A DNA stretch of 11,248 nucleotides from contig JAHFDQ010000151.1 in assembly GCA_023248915.1 (NCBI GenBank), forward strand, positions 1-11,248. Direction: 5' to 3'. The stretch comes from Archangiaceae bacterium. GTDB lineage: Bacteria; Myxococcota; Myxococcia; Myxococcales; Myxococcaceae. A program made the position numbers and the translations under genes. The notes under the pieces are model-generated. The model had not been told where the DNA came from, did no database searches, and worked only from the letters and a program-made list of their open reading frames with translations. Shown here piece by piece: positions 1 to 8,082 of this stretch. Numbering within the stretch: the first letter of the stretch is position 1; the number at the start of each line of letters is the position of its first letter.

Positions 1-151
1 GCACCAGCCCGAAGCTGACCCCCGTCGCGTCGCCTCCGTCGGGCAGGGGCAGCTCGAGCTCGGGCGCCTTGGTCCGTGTCTTGTCGTCGCAGGTGCAGCC
101 CGGCAGCAGCCCGAGCAAGACCAGGGCCACGGCCGTCGGTCGCGAACTCAT
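1..151 (-). CDS. Lipoprotein, 5' part only (cut by window edge)
   Basis: Partial gene reading leftward out of the window; about 50 codons are visible. The protein starts MSSRPTAVALVLLGLLPGC. It has a short basic N-terminus, a hydrophobic stretch (residues 7-17) and a lipobox Leu-Pro-Gly-Cys with the lipidated cysteine at residue 19. A Cys-Asp-Asp-Lys tail and an acidic Asp-Gly-Gly-Asp segment follow, the usual start of a myxobacterial lipoprotein. A good ribosome binding site, GGAGG, lies 4 bases before the ATG. The start is only 9 bp after the gpsA stop, so it is probably the third gene of the operon and translationally coupled. No domain is visible in this fragment, so the function is unknown. 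The lipoprotein call itself is fairly safe. Confidence 0.75.
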   Translation of the reverse strand, partial: MSSRPTAVALVLLGLLPGCTCDDKTRTKAPELELPLPDGGDATGVSFGLV

Positions 152-155
152 GAAG

Positions 156-160
156 CCTCC
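156..160 (-). promoter_or_regulatory. Shine-Dalgarno site of the partial lipoprotein gene
   Basis: On the minus strand GGAGG sits between the gpsA stop codon and the lipoprotein ATG at 151, with a 4-base spacer. It fixes the start of this short partial gene. Confidence 0.65.
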
Positions 161-1162
161 CTACATCAGCTCGGACTTCGGCGACCGAGTCATCAGCTCG
201 AGCACCGCCGCCCTCGGGTTCTTCCCCTCGTGGCAGATGGCGAAGACCTGGTCGCAGATGGGCAGCTCGACGCCCGTCTTTCGCGACAGGTCGCGGGCGC
301 TCTGGGCCGTCTTCACCCCCTCGGCCACCTGCTTCATCTCGCCCAGCACCTCGGCCAACGGGCGCCCCTTGCCCAACTCGATGCCGACGCGCCGGTTTCG
401 CGACAGCTCGCCGGTGCAGGTGAGGACCAGGTCGCCCATGCCCGAGAGCCCCGACAGCGTGAGCGGGTTGGCACCGAGCCGCACGGCGATGCGGCTGATT
501 TCGGCGAGCCCGCGGGTGATGATGCCGGCCCGGGCGTTGTGGCCGAACCCCAACCCGTCGGCGATGCCCGCGGCGATGGCGATGACGTTCTTGAGCGCGC
601 CGCCCAGCTGCACCCCCACCACGTCGGACGAGGTGTAGGTGCGAAGGAAATCGGTCTGAAACGCCTTCTGGGCGCGCAGGCCGACCTTGTCCCAGTGCGA
701 AGCGATGGTGACCACCGTCGGCAGGCGCTGCGCCAGCTCGCGCGCGAACGACGGGCCGGACAGCACCGCCAGGTACGGGTGCAATTCGTCGGGCAGGCAC
801 TCTTCCAGCACGTCGGTCATGGTCAGCAACGTGCCGTTCTCGATGCCCTTAGAGACGGTGACGATGGGCACGCGCCGGGGCAGGAAGGGCACCGCGCGGC
901 CGATGACTTCGCGGGTGGCGTGAGACGGGGTGGCCGACACCACCAACTGCGCGCCCACCACCGCTTCCTCGAGGCTGGCGACGGCGCGGACCGCCTTGGG
1001 CAGCGTCACCCCGGGCAGGTAGGTGGTGTTCTCATGGCGCTCGTTGACGGCGGCGACCAGCGCCGCGTCGCGGCCCCACAACAGCACCTCGTCGAAGTTC
1101 TGGGCGAGGGCCGCCGCGATGGACGTTCCGAACGAGCCCGAGCCGATGACCGTGGCTTTCAT
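161..1162 (-). CDS. gpsA: Glycerol-3-phosphate dehydrogenase [NAD(P)+]
   Basis: 333 residues, the usual family length. The cytosolic enzyme reduces dihydroxyacetone phosphate to sn-glycerol-3-phosphate, the backbone precursor for membrane phospholipids. Seen in the sequence: an N-terminal Rossmann nucleotide site GSGSFG (residues 7-12), then SKGIE (104-108) and SGPSFA (135-140). Next come LGGALKNVIAIAAG with the catalytic lysine at 191, GFGHNARAGIITRG (205-218), the SGMGDLVLTC stretch (240-249) and SRNRRVG (254-260). All family landmarks are intact. The ATG at 1162 puts the Rossmann strand right at the N-terminus, as expected. The Shine-Dalgarno match before it is weak, and it starts 14 bp after the stop of the barrel gene, so coupling is likely. 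The placement between an envelope protein and a lipoprotein gene fits a cell-envelope theme. Confidence 0.97.
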   Translation of the reverse strand: MKATVIGSGSFGTSIAAALAQNFDEVLLWGRDAALVAAVNERHENTTYLPGVTLPKAVRAVASLEEAVVGAQLVVSATPSHATREVIGRAVPFLPRRVPIVTVSKGIENGTLLTMTDVLEECLPDELHPYLAVLSGPSFARELAQRLPTVVTIASHWDKVGLRAQKAFQTDFLRTYTSSDVVGVQLGGALKNVIAIAAGIADGLGFGHNARAGIITRGLAEISRIAVRLGANPLTLSGLSGMGDLVLTCTGELSRNRRVGIELGKGRPLAEVLGEMKQVAEGVKTAQSARDLSRKTGVELPICDQVFAICHEGKNPRAAVLELMTRSPKSELM

Positions 1163-1176
1163 GCCGGAGGTGTACC

Positions 1177-2013
1177 CTAGATGCCGCTCACCAGGCCAAC
1201 CGAGCAGACCGGCATGAAGGGCGCGTCGTCGGGGCTGCCGTGCAGGTCGAAGCCGGTGAGGAAGGCGAGCGACACCCGGGCCGTCAAGGGCAGCTCGGCC
1301 CCGGCGCGCACCACCAGGTTCTGCCCGAGCTCGAACGGGGGCGGCACTCCTCCGAGCGGTTGGCGGTGGTGCGGCTCGGTGTCGAAGGCGAAGTGCCAGC
1401 GCAGGTCGAGGAAGAGGCGCGCCGCGCGCGGCGACTGACCGCGGTACGACAGCACCAGCCCCGGCATCAGGTTGTAGTTGCGGTGGCCGGTCACCCAGCG
1501 AGCCCCGTGGTCCTCAACCGCCGCCCGCTGGGAGAAGAGCGCCGCTCCGCCCTCGAGCGCCGCCGACGCCGTCCAGCGCGGGCCCACCAGGAACTGGTAG
1601 CGCCCATAGCCCCGGAGCTCGTTCATCGCCCCGTAGTAGCTATCGAAGTCGATTCCGACGTCGAGCCCGGGCGCCACCCCCACCCCGCCCCGCAGCGACA
1701 CCAGCGGGTAGCCGAGGGTCGCCGACACGGCGCGCCGCCACAACCCGAGGGCTGGAGCCCCCAGCATGCTGACGTCGTTGGGCGGACGAAGCTCGGCCGG
1801 CGGCGCGGGGCGCTGGACCTCGGCCTCCAGGGCGGCGACCGCGGCTGGAAGCGGAGTCCGCACCGGGGCCGGGGCCGGCGGCGGCGCCGGAACCAATGGC
1901 GGAGGCGCCACCGGCGGGTAGGCCTGCCAGCCCTCGTCGGGTTCGAGCTGCGCCGCGGCGGAGGTCGCGGCCAGCGCACCCACCACGGCGAGGGCTCGAG
2001 CGAGTGACGGCAC
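1177..2013 (-). CDS. Secreted protein, probable outer-membrane beta-barrel
   Basis: 278 residues from a GTG start at 2013. The open frame runs much further upstream, but that part is antisense to the histidine kinase gene. The GTG is chosen because it gives a clean signal peptide: a basic residue, a hydrophobic core, and a cleavage site Ala-Ala-Ala|Gln near residue 21. A Pro/Ala-rich linker follows (about 33-56). From about 90 to the end there are alternating-hydrophobicity strands with many Gly, Tyr, Trp and Arg residues (for example LGYPLVSLRGGVGVAPGLDV and LFLDLRWHFAF), typical of a small outer-membrane barrel. The last residue is Ile, not the aromatic residue common at barrel C-termini, so the barrel call is an inference. 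Two cues support reality of the gene: it ends 14 bp before gpsA, and it opens a divergent gap with the kinase. The function is unknown. Confidence 0.72.
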   Translation of the reverse strand: MPSLARALAVVGALAATSAAAQLEPDEGWQAYPPVAPPPLVPAPPPAPAPVRTPLPAAVAALEAEVQRPAPPAELRPPNDVSMLGAPALGLWRRAVSATLGYPLVSLRGGVGVAPGLDVGIDFDSYYGAMNELRGYGRYQFLVGPRWTASAALEGGAALFSQRAAVEDHGARWVTGHRNYNLMPGLVLSYRGQSPRAARLFLDLRWHFAFDTEPHHRQPLGGVPPPFELGQNLVVRAGAELPLTARVSLAFLTGFDLHGSPDDAPFMPVCSVGLVSGI

Positions 2014-2125
2014 GCGGCCGACTCTAGACCGGCGCCCCGGGGACCGACCACCCGCGAGCCTCCGGACGGCCCGTCGCTCCGGTCCGCGGGTGCATGCGGG
2101 CCGGTCCCTCGGATACAAGGGCCCC
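2014..2125. promoter_or_regulatory. Divergent promoter region, barrel-gpsA operon / two-component system
   Basis: This 112-bp gap between outward-facing starts must hold, or lie next to, the promoters of both units. No convincing -35/-10 pair was found. It contains a repeated word: CCGGTC at 2079-2084 and 2101-2106 (22 bp apart), its reverse complement GACCGG at 2027-2032, and the related GGACCG at 2041-2046. These could be binding sites, perhaps for the adjacent response regulator, but the repeat was noticed by eye in GC-rich DNA. AAGGG at 2117-2121, 4 bases before the GTG at 2126, is a fair ribosome binding site for the kinase. Confidence 0.4.
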
Positions 2126-3634
2126 GTGGCGCCCCCCCCGAGCTTCGACCTGTTGAGCTTCCGGCGAACGTTCTCGCTCTTGTTGCTCTTGGTCGTGCTG
2201 CCGTCGGCGGGCCTGTCGGGCTTCGGCGTGCTGGCGATCATCAACGAGCGGGCGGCGGTCGAGAAGCGCATCGAGGTGGCCTGGTCCGAGCGCCTGCAAG
2301 CCACCGCCGGGAAGCTGAAGGCCGCGCTCGACACCGCGGCGGTCTCCGCCGACGACAGCGGCCTGGTCGTGACGGGCGAAGGCGGCGTGCGGCTCTCCGA
2401 CACCGGCTTCCGGCTCACCCCGACGGCGGTGCAGACGGCCGACCCCCGGCTGCGGCTGGCCTTAGGCGCCATCGCGGCCGAGCTGCTCGGGCTGCCCGAG
2501 CGACCGGTCTTCTTCTCCATCTCGGCGCTCCAGGGCACGTACCTGGTGGCGGCGCAGCGGCACGGCGACACCACCCTCGGCGCGCGGCTCGACCCGAGCG
2601 CGGTCGAGCGGCTCATCGCCGCGAGCGCGAAGGGCTCGGGCCCCGCGGGCGAGTCGGTGCGCTTCGAGTTGCGCCCGGTGAAGTCCGAGCCGCCGGAAGG
2701 GCTGGTTGGCAAGCTGCGCGAAGCCGCGCTCGGCCCTCCGGGGCTGGCCAGCCAGCCGCTGCCGCCGCCGCTGCAGGACTACCGGCTGGTGGCCGTGCCG
2801 CAGGGAGAAGACCCGGTGGCCGCCCGGTCGACCCGCAACCGCGCCCTCTACGGGGTGCTGCTCGGCCTGTTCTACGTCACGCTGGCCATCGGAGTGGTGG
2901 TGACGGCGCGAACCCTGTACCGCGAGGCCCGCCTGTCGCGCCTGAAGACTGACTTCGTCAGCCTCGTTTCCCACGAGCTGCGCACGCCGCTGACCTCGAT
3001 TCGGCTGTTCATCGAGACGCTGGCGCTGGGCCGGGTGAAAGACCCCAAGGAAACGCAGGAAGTGCTCGAGCTGCTCGCGAAGGAAGCCGCCCGCCTGTCG
3101 GACATGATTGAGAAGGTGCTCGACTGGGCGCGCATCGAGAGCGGCCGGAAGGTGTACCGGCGCGCGCCGGTGGGGGTGCAGGAAGTGGTCGACGCGACGC
3201 TCTCGGCCTTCCGCGCCCAGCGCCTGTACACCTCGGTGAAGCTGTCGTGCGAGCTGCCGGAAGGGCTGCCCACCGTCGCCATCGACCGCGACGCTATCGC
3301 CGGAGCGCTGCTCAACCTCGTGCAGAACGCCTTCAAGTACGGCGGCGAGGACAAGCGCATCGTGGTGCGCGCCCACTCCGAGCCCAAGGGCGTGGCCATC
3401 GAGGTGCAGGACAACGGCGTCGGCATCGCGCCCCGCGAGCGCAAGCGCATCTTCGAGGGGTTCTACCGGGTGGACGACCTGCTCTCGCGAAAAACCGAGG
3501 GCTCGGGGCTGGGCCTGGCCATCGCCAAGCGCATCGTCGAGGCGCACGGTGGGAAAATCACGGTGAAGAGCGACCTGGGCAAGGGCAGCGTCTTCACCAT
3601 GCACTTGCCGGCCGCGGCCGAGGTGCGCCCGTGA
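2126..3634 (+). CDS. Two-component sensor histidine kinase
   Basis: 502 residues from the GTG at 2126; an in-frame GTG at 2090 would add 12 residues. 2126 is preferred because AAGGG precedes it by 4 bases and it puts the basic Arg-Arg just before the first membrane segment. Layout: TM1 about 16-38, extracytoplasmic sensor about 40-238, TM2 about 241-260. A short linker without an evident HAMP or PAS domain follows. Then come the HisKA domain with phosphoacceptor His283 in SHELRTPL, and the HATPase domain with N-box LLNLVQNAFKYGG (Asn397, Asn401), G1 DNGVG (429-433), F-box IFEGFYR (442-448) and G2 GSGLGLAIAKRI (459-470). All catalytic motifs are intact. The sensor domain was not recognised, so the signal is unknown. 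The kinase should phosphorylate the regulator encoded immediately downstream, with which it overlaps by 4 bp. Confidence 0.94.
   Translation: MAPPPSFDLLSFRRTFSLLLLLVVLPSAGLSGFGVLAIINERAAVEKRIEVAWSERLQATAGKLKAALDTAAVSADDSGLVVTGEGGVRLSDTGFRLTPTAVQTADPRLRLALGAIAAELLGLPERPVFFSISALQGTYLVAAQRHGDTTLGARLDPSAVERLIAASAKGSGPAGESVRFELRPVKSEPPEGLVGKLREAALGPPGLASQPLPPPLQDYRLVAVPQGEDPVAARSTRNRALYGVLLGLFYVTLAIGVVVTARTLYREARLSRLKTDFVSLVSHELRTPLTSIRLFIETLALGRVKDPKETQEVLELLAKEAARLSDMIEKVLDWARIESGRKVYRRAPVGVQEVVDATLSAFRAQRLYTSVKLSCELPEGLPTVAIDRDAIAGALLNLVQNAFKYGGEDKRIVVRAHSEPKGVAIEVQDNGVGIAPRERKRIFEGFYRVDDLLSRKTEGSGLGLAIAKRIVEAHGGKITVKSDLGKGSVFTMHLPAAAEVRP
3620..3625 (+). promoter_or_regulatory. Shine-Dalgarno site of the response regulator
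   Basis: GAGGTG inside the end of the kinase gene, 5 bases before the GTG at 3631. It supports the GTG start that overlaps the kinase stop codon (GTGA at 3631-3634). Confidence 0.6.
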
Positions 3635-4329
3635 CCGAGACACCGAAGCCGGTCCGAATCCTGGTGGTCGAGGACGACCTGTCGATTCTCACCGGCCTGT
3701 CGATGAACCTGCGCTTCGAGGGCTACGAGGTGCTGCAGGCCCAGGACGGCAGGGCCGGGTTGGCCAAGGCCCTCGACGAGGCGCCCGACCTGGTCATCCT
3801 CGACGTGATGTTGCCCGAGCTGAACGGCTACGAGGTGCTGCGCGAGCTGCGCCAGCGCCGGGCGGACACCGCGGTCGTCATGCTGTCGGCGAAGGGAATG
3901 GAAGCCGACAAGATCGCCGGCCTCGACCTGGGCGCCGACGACTACGTCGTGAAGCCTTTCGGGTTGCAGGAATTGCTGGCCCGCATCAAGGCGGTCCTGC
4001 GCCGGCGCTTCCGGCCGGGCGAGGTGATGGCGTTCGGCGACGTGGCGGTCGACCTGGCCGCCAAGACGGTGACCCGGGCCGGCAAGCCGGTCGACCTGAC
4101 GGCTCAGGAGTTGAAGCTGCTCTTCTACCTGCTCGCCCACCCCCGGAGGACGTTCAGCCGCGACGAGCTGTTGTCCGGCGCCTGGGGCTACGACTACGAA
4201 GGCACCGCCCGCACGGTGGACAACTTCGTCTCGCAGCTCCGCCAGAAGCTCGAACCCGACCCCGACGAGCCCCGCTACTTCGTCACCGCCCGGGGGCTGG
4301 GGTATCGCTTCGAGGGAGCGGGCGACTAG
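3631..4329 (+). CDS. OmpR/PhoB-family response regulator
   Basis: 232 residues, the normal length for this family of DNA-binding regulators. Receiver domain (about 8-122): acidic pocket VVEDD (12-16), phosphoacceptor Asp58 in LVILDVMLP, switch Ser86 in VVMLSAKG and conserved Lys108 in KPF. The winged-helix DNA-binding domain spans about 130-230 and shows the typical LTAQELKLL, TVDNFVSQLRQKL and GLGYRF elements. The GTG start overlaps the kinase stop as GTGA, so the two genes are translationally coupled and form a cognate pair. The open frame extends upstream of 3631, but that is a shadow of the kinase. The 3' end overlaps the convergent methyltransferase gene by 47 bp. Targets are unknown; a repeated CCGGTC word in the gap before the kinase is a candidate autoregulatory site. 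Confidence 0.95.
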   Translation: MTETPKPVRILVVEDDLSILTGLSMNLRFEGYEVLQAQDGRAGLAKALDEAPDLVILDVMLPELNGYEVLRELRQRRADTAVVMLSAKGMEADKIAGLDLGADDYVVKPFGLQELLARIKAVLRRRFRPGEVMAFGDVAVDLAAKTVTRAGKPVDLTAQELKLLFYLLAHPRRTFSRDELLSGAWGYDYEGTARTVDNFVSQLRQKLEPDPDEPRYFVTARGLGYRFEGAGD

Positions 4330-5005
4330 TCGCGACCACGACGGTAGTGCCGGCCCTGCCGTCGAATGGCCGGCCGTCGAAGCCGCCGAAGCGTTCTCTC
4401 GAGCCAAAGCCGGCCGACGCCAGCGCCTGCTCGAGGTCGTCCGATTCGAAGAGGCTCAGCCGCAGCCGATGAATCGCCGCGCCTTCCGCGTCTGGCCGGC
4501 GCCTCCGCTCGCGCAGGTGCGGCACGAAGGGAGGCCGCGGCGGTTCGATGGACGGCGGCTGGCCTTCGACCGAGTGTTCTCGCGGCGCGGGGGCGGCGCT
4601 TCCCACCCGAGTGGCGACGTCGAACGCGAACGTGCCCGAGTCCGTCAGGTGCCGCTTCACCGTCTCGAGAAGCATGCCCAATTCGTCGAGCGAACCCATC
4701 AGACCGAGCGCGTTCTGCGGCGCGAGCACCAGCGGAAACCGCTCGTCCACCCGGAAGCTGCGCACGTCGGCGGCGACGAAGCGAATGCGGCTCGGGTCGA
4801 CCCCTTCGTGCGACCGCCGGTCTTCGGCCGACCGAATCATCGACTTCGACGGGTCGACGCCGAGCACCCGCTGGCCCTGGGCGCACAGCTCGAGGGCGAT
4901 GCGGCCGTCGGCGCAGCCGAGCACCAGCGCCGCGTCGCCGCTCGACGCGGCCAGCCGGGCGTAGAACGCCACGTCGTCCGCTTTGCCGACGAGCGAGATG
5001 ACCAT
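4283..5005 (-). CDS. Class I SAM-dependent methyltransferase
   Basis: 240 residues from the ATG at 5005; an in-frame GTG at 5023 would add 6 residues and has no better ribosome binding site. Rossmann-like AdoMet site: motif I LVLGCADGRIALEL (27-40), a variant of the usual LGCGTG. The acidic residue after strand 2 is Asp51 in VLGVDPSKSMI, and motif III is near RFVAADVRSF (75-84). Motif IV/V is about LVLAPQNALGLM (92-103), followed by LTDSGTFAFDVA (120-131). The C-terminal half (about 160-200) has the basic RERRRR segment and a DDLEQALASAGF helix, common in small-molecule methyltransferases of this fold. The substrate cannot be told. The last 15 codons lie antisense to the response regulator. 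A one-gene unit, divergent from the propeller lipoprotein; no functional link to either neighbour is evident. Confidence 0.85.
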   Translation of the reverse strand: MVISLVGKADDVAFYARLAASSGDAALVLGCADGRIALELCAQGQRVLGVDPSKSMIRSAEDRRSHEGVDPSRIRFVAADVRSFRVDERFPLVLAPQNALGLMGSLDELGMLLETVKRHLTDSGTFAFDVATRVGSAAPAPREHSVEGQPPSIEPPRPPFVPHLRERRRRPDAEGAAIHRLRLSLFESDDLEQALASAGFGSRERFGGFDGRPFDGRAGTTVVVATSRPLPRSDTPAPGR

Positions 5006-5110
5006 TGAACGGTCGCCTATCACGACGAAGCAGAGTGGGCGAGCCGGGCGTGGAACGCGAAGAGCTCCGGCGGCGGCTCGTTCGGCATCAGCCTTGCGTC
5101 TCGAGGCGCC
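5006..5110. promoter_or_regulatory. Divergent promoter region, methyltransferase / propeller lipoprotein
   Basis: A 105-bp gap between outward-facing genes, so a promoter in each direction is expected. No clear -35/-10 or sigma-54 -24/-12 element was found. GAGG at 5103-5106, 4 bases before the ATG at 5111, is a plausible ribosome binding site. Confidence 0.35.
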
Positions 5111-6679
5111 ATGCGGTTCGGGGGTGCGATTCCGACGCTCGCGGTGCTGGCGGTCGCCTGGGCGGTCGGGCTCCTACCCGCCTGCCTGGAAACATGGACG
5201 CTGGGCCCGCTTGACGTGGGCTCGGTCGAGCTGGCCGATGGCGGCTGCGACGGCTCGGAGTCCGGCGGCGATGCCAGCGGGCCGTCTTGCACGGGACCCA
5301 CCGGAGCAGCGCTGGTTCGGGCCGGCCCCTCCAGGCCGCTCACCCCCGCGGGAAGACCACCGGCAGCACTGACGGACGCCGGCGACGACGCCGGGGCAGA
5401 CGCAAACGGAGGGGCGGACTCCGACGCCGGTGAGGACGGAGGAACCGACGCGGGAAGCGGAAGCGGCAACGATGCGGGACAGGATGCGGGACGGGACGCC
5501 GGCACTGACGGGGGCTCGGATGCCGGCTCGGGCACCCGGCCGCCGCTGGACACTCCGACGGTGGCGGGCTGGCGCTTTTACGGCCCCGCCGAAGGAGCGC
5601 CGCGCGAGGTCTTCGGCGTCTCGTCCGACGGGCAGGGCAACCTCTGGGTGGCGGGAGGCGACGAGGGGCTCTTCTTGCTCCCGGCCGGGGCCGGCAATTT
5701 CAAGCGCTTCACCGCGGCCGACGGGCTGACCCCCTTCCTCGACGCGTCGGGCCTGCACACGCAGAAGGTCATCTCGGTCGCGGGCGGGCCGGGCGGCTCG
5801 GCCTTCGCGGGGTTGCACGGCCACGCGAGCGGCTTCGAAGAAGGCGACCCGCAGAACGAGGTCCACAGCGGCGGCGTCGACCGGGTGAAGCTGGAGGGAA
5901 CTCGGCTCACGGTGACCCACCTCGAAGTCGCCAGCCCCCCGGGCAAGTTCGCCGAATACCCAGCGGGCCGATACAAAATCCGCGACGTCCTGCGCATCGC
6001 CTACGACGCTTCCACCGGCGACGCCTGGCTGGGGGGCAACCACGGCATCGCCCTCTGGAACGGGCCGGCGGCCGAAATCCAAGAGCACCAGCACGTGGCC
6101 ATCAACGGCTACCTGCCCTCGGGCGCCTTCACCCTCCTGTCGGGCGACTACTACGGCATCGGGCTCGACCCGAGCGGCGACGTCTGGTTCGGCGGCGGCC
6201 ACCGGCTGGGGCGCCTGAAGTTCGCCACCGAGGGGCGCCAGTTCTGGGCCGACATCGACCCCGTCCTCGACGTCTGGCCCGACGCCCAGCCCTACGAGCC
6301 CCGGCCGAACGAGCGCACCGACGACCTGGTGCAGGACCTGGCGGTGGCGCCCGACGGCTCGGTGTGGGTGGGGTCGATTCCGAACGGCCTGGCCCACGTG
6401 ACGCCCACCGGCAACGACTTCTACCGGGCCGAGCTGGCCGACCCGCGAGTCACATCGCTCGAGCTCGACCCCAAGGACGGCTCGCTCTGGGTCGGCCACC
6501 TCTACGGAGGCCTCACCCGCCTGAAGGGGGGCCAGGCGCGGCAGTGGGGCCCGGCCACCTTCGGCCAGGCCCTGGTGAACGTCGACGTCCCCGACATTCA
6601 GAGCGACACCTGGGACGGCCGGCGCCGAATCCTGGTCGCGTTCCGCGCCGGGGCCGTCGGCGTGTACACCGGCGACTAG
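5111..6679 (+). CDS. Beta-propeller lipoprotein with Asp-Ala-Gly linker
   Basis: 522 residues. The N-terminus has a hydrophobic stretch (6-23) ending in Leu-Pro-Ala-Cys, with the probable lipidated cysteine at 25. A low-complexity linker (about 35-148) follows, with eight Asp-Ala-Gly units between 89 and 139; two cysteines (46, 60) lie before the repeats. From about 150 to the end there is a beta-propeller with recurring strand-turn motifs: GNLWVAGG (176-183), GDAWLGG (303-309), GDVWFGG (356-362), GSVWVG (416-421) and GSLWVG (457-462). These resemble the two-component-regulator-propeller repeat, which in other bacteria forms the sensor part of hybrid kinases; here no kinase is attached. It is probably anchored in the envelope, with the linker acting as a flexible stalk. 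The ligand is unknown. GAGG before the ATG supports the start. The sigma-54 activator begins 35 bp downstream, probably in the same transcript. Confidence 0.85.
   Translation: MRFGGAIPTLAVLAVAWAVGLLPACLETWTLGPLDVGSVELADGGCDGSESGGDASGPSCTGPTGAALVRAGPSRPLTPAGRPPAALTDAGDDAGADANGGADSDAGEDGGTDAGSGSGNDAGQDAGRDAGTDGGSDAGSGTRPPLDTPTVAGWRFYGPAEGAPREVFGVSSDGQGNLWVAGGDEGLFLLPAGAGNFKRFTAADGLTPFLDASGLHTQKVISVAGGPGGSAFAGLHGHASGFEEGDPQNEVHSGGVDRVKLEGTRLTVTHLEVASPPGKFAEYPAGRYKIRDVLRIAYDASTGDAWLGGNHGIALWNGPAAEIQEHQHVAINGYLPSGAFTLLSGDYYGIGLDPSGDVWFGGGHRLGRLKFATEGRQFWADIDPVLDVWPDAQPYEPRPNERTDDLVQDLAVAPDGSVWVGSIPNGLAHVTPTGNDFYRAELADPRVTSLELDPKDGSLWVGHLYGGLTRLKGGQARQWGPATFGQALVNVDVPDIQSDTWDGRRRILVAFRAGAVGVYTGD
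5375..5527 (+). repeat. Asp-Ala-Gly coding repeat (stalk linker)
   Basis: An imperfect GAC-GCC-GGC-type repeat inside the lipoprotein gene, encoding eight Asp-Ala-Gly triplets plus Asp-Gly-Gly units (residues 89-139), spaced 4-10 residues apart. Codons vary between copies, so it is an amino-acid-level repeat rather than a recent DNA duplication. Its antisense strand reads as a Pro-Ala-Ser-rich open frame, which is only a shadow. Confidence 0.8.
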
Positions 6680-6714
6680 GCGCGCGCGCTCGCATTTGCT
6701 TTGCTTGGGCGGCG

Positions 6715-8079
<1,365 letters not shown>

Positions 8080-8082
8080 GCG

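Noticed and set aside
2014..2712. N-terminal extension of the barrel gene on the minus strand
   Set aside because: It lies antisense to the histidine kinase and lacks a signal peptide at its start; the GTG at 2013 gives a clean one.
5020..5553. Pro-Ala-Ser-rich minus-strand open frame
   Set aside because: It is the antisense reading of the Asp-Ala-Gly linker and of the divergent gap; low complexity explains its length.
6364..6714. Upstream extension of the sigma-54 activator frame
   Set aside because: It overlaps the propeller gene in another frame and is Arg/Pro-rich. The FHA protein starts naturally at the ATG at 6715.
6680..6714. Possible sigma-54 promoter in the 35-bp gap before the activator
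   Set aside because: TTTGCTTTGC looks like part of a -12 element, but no TGGCAC-type -24 element is at the right distance.
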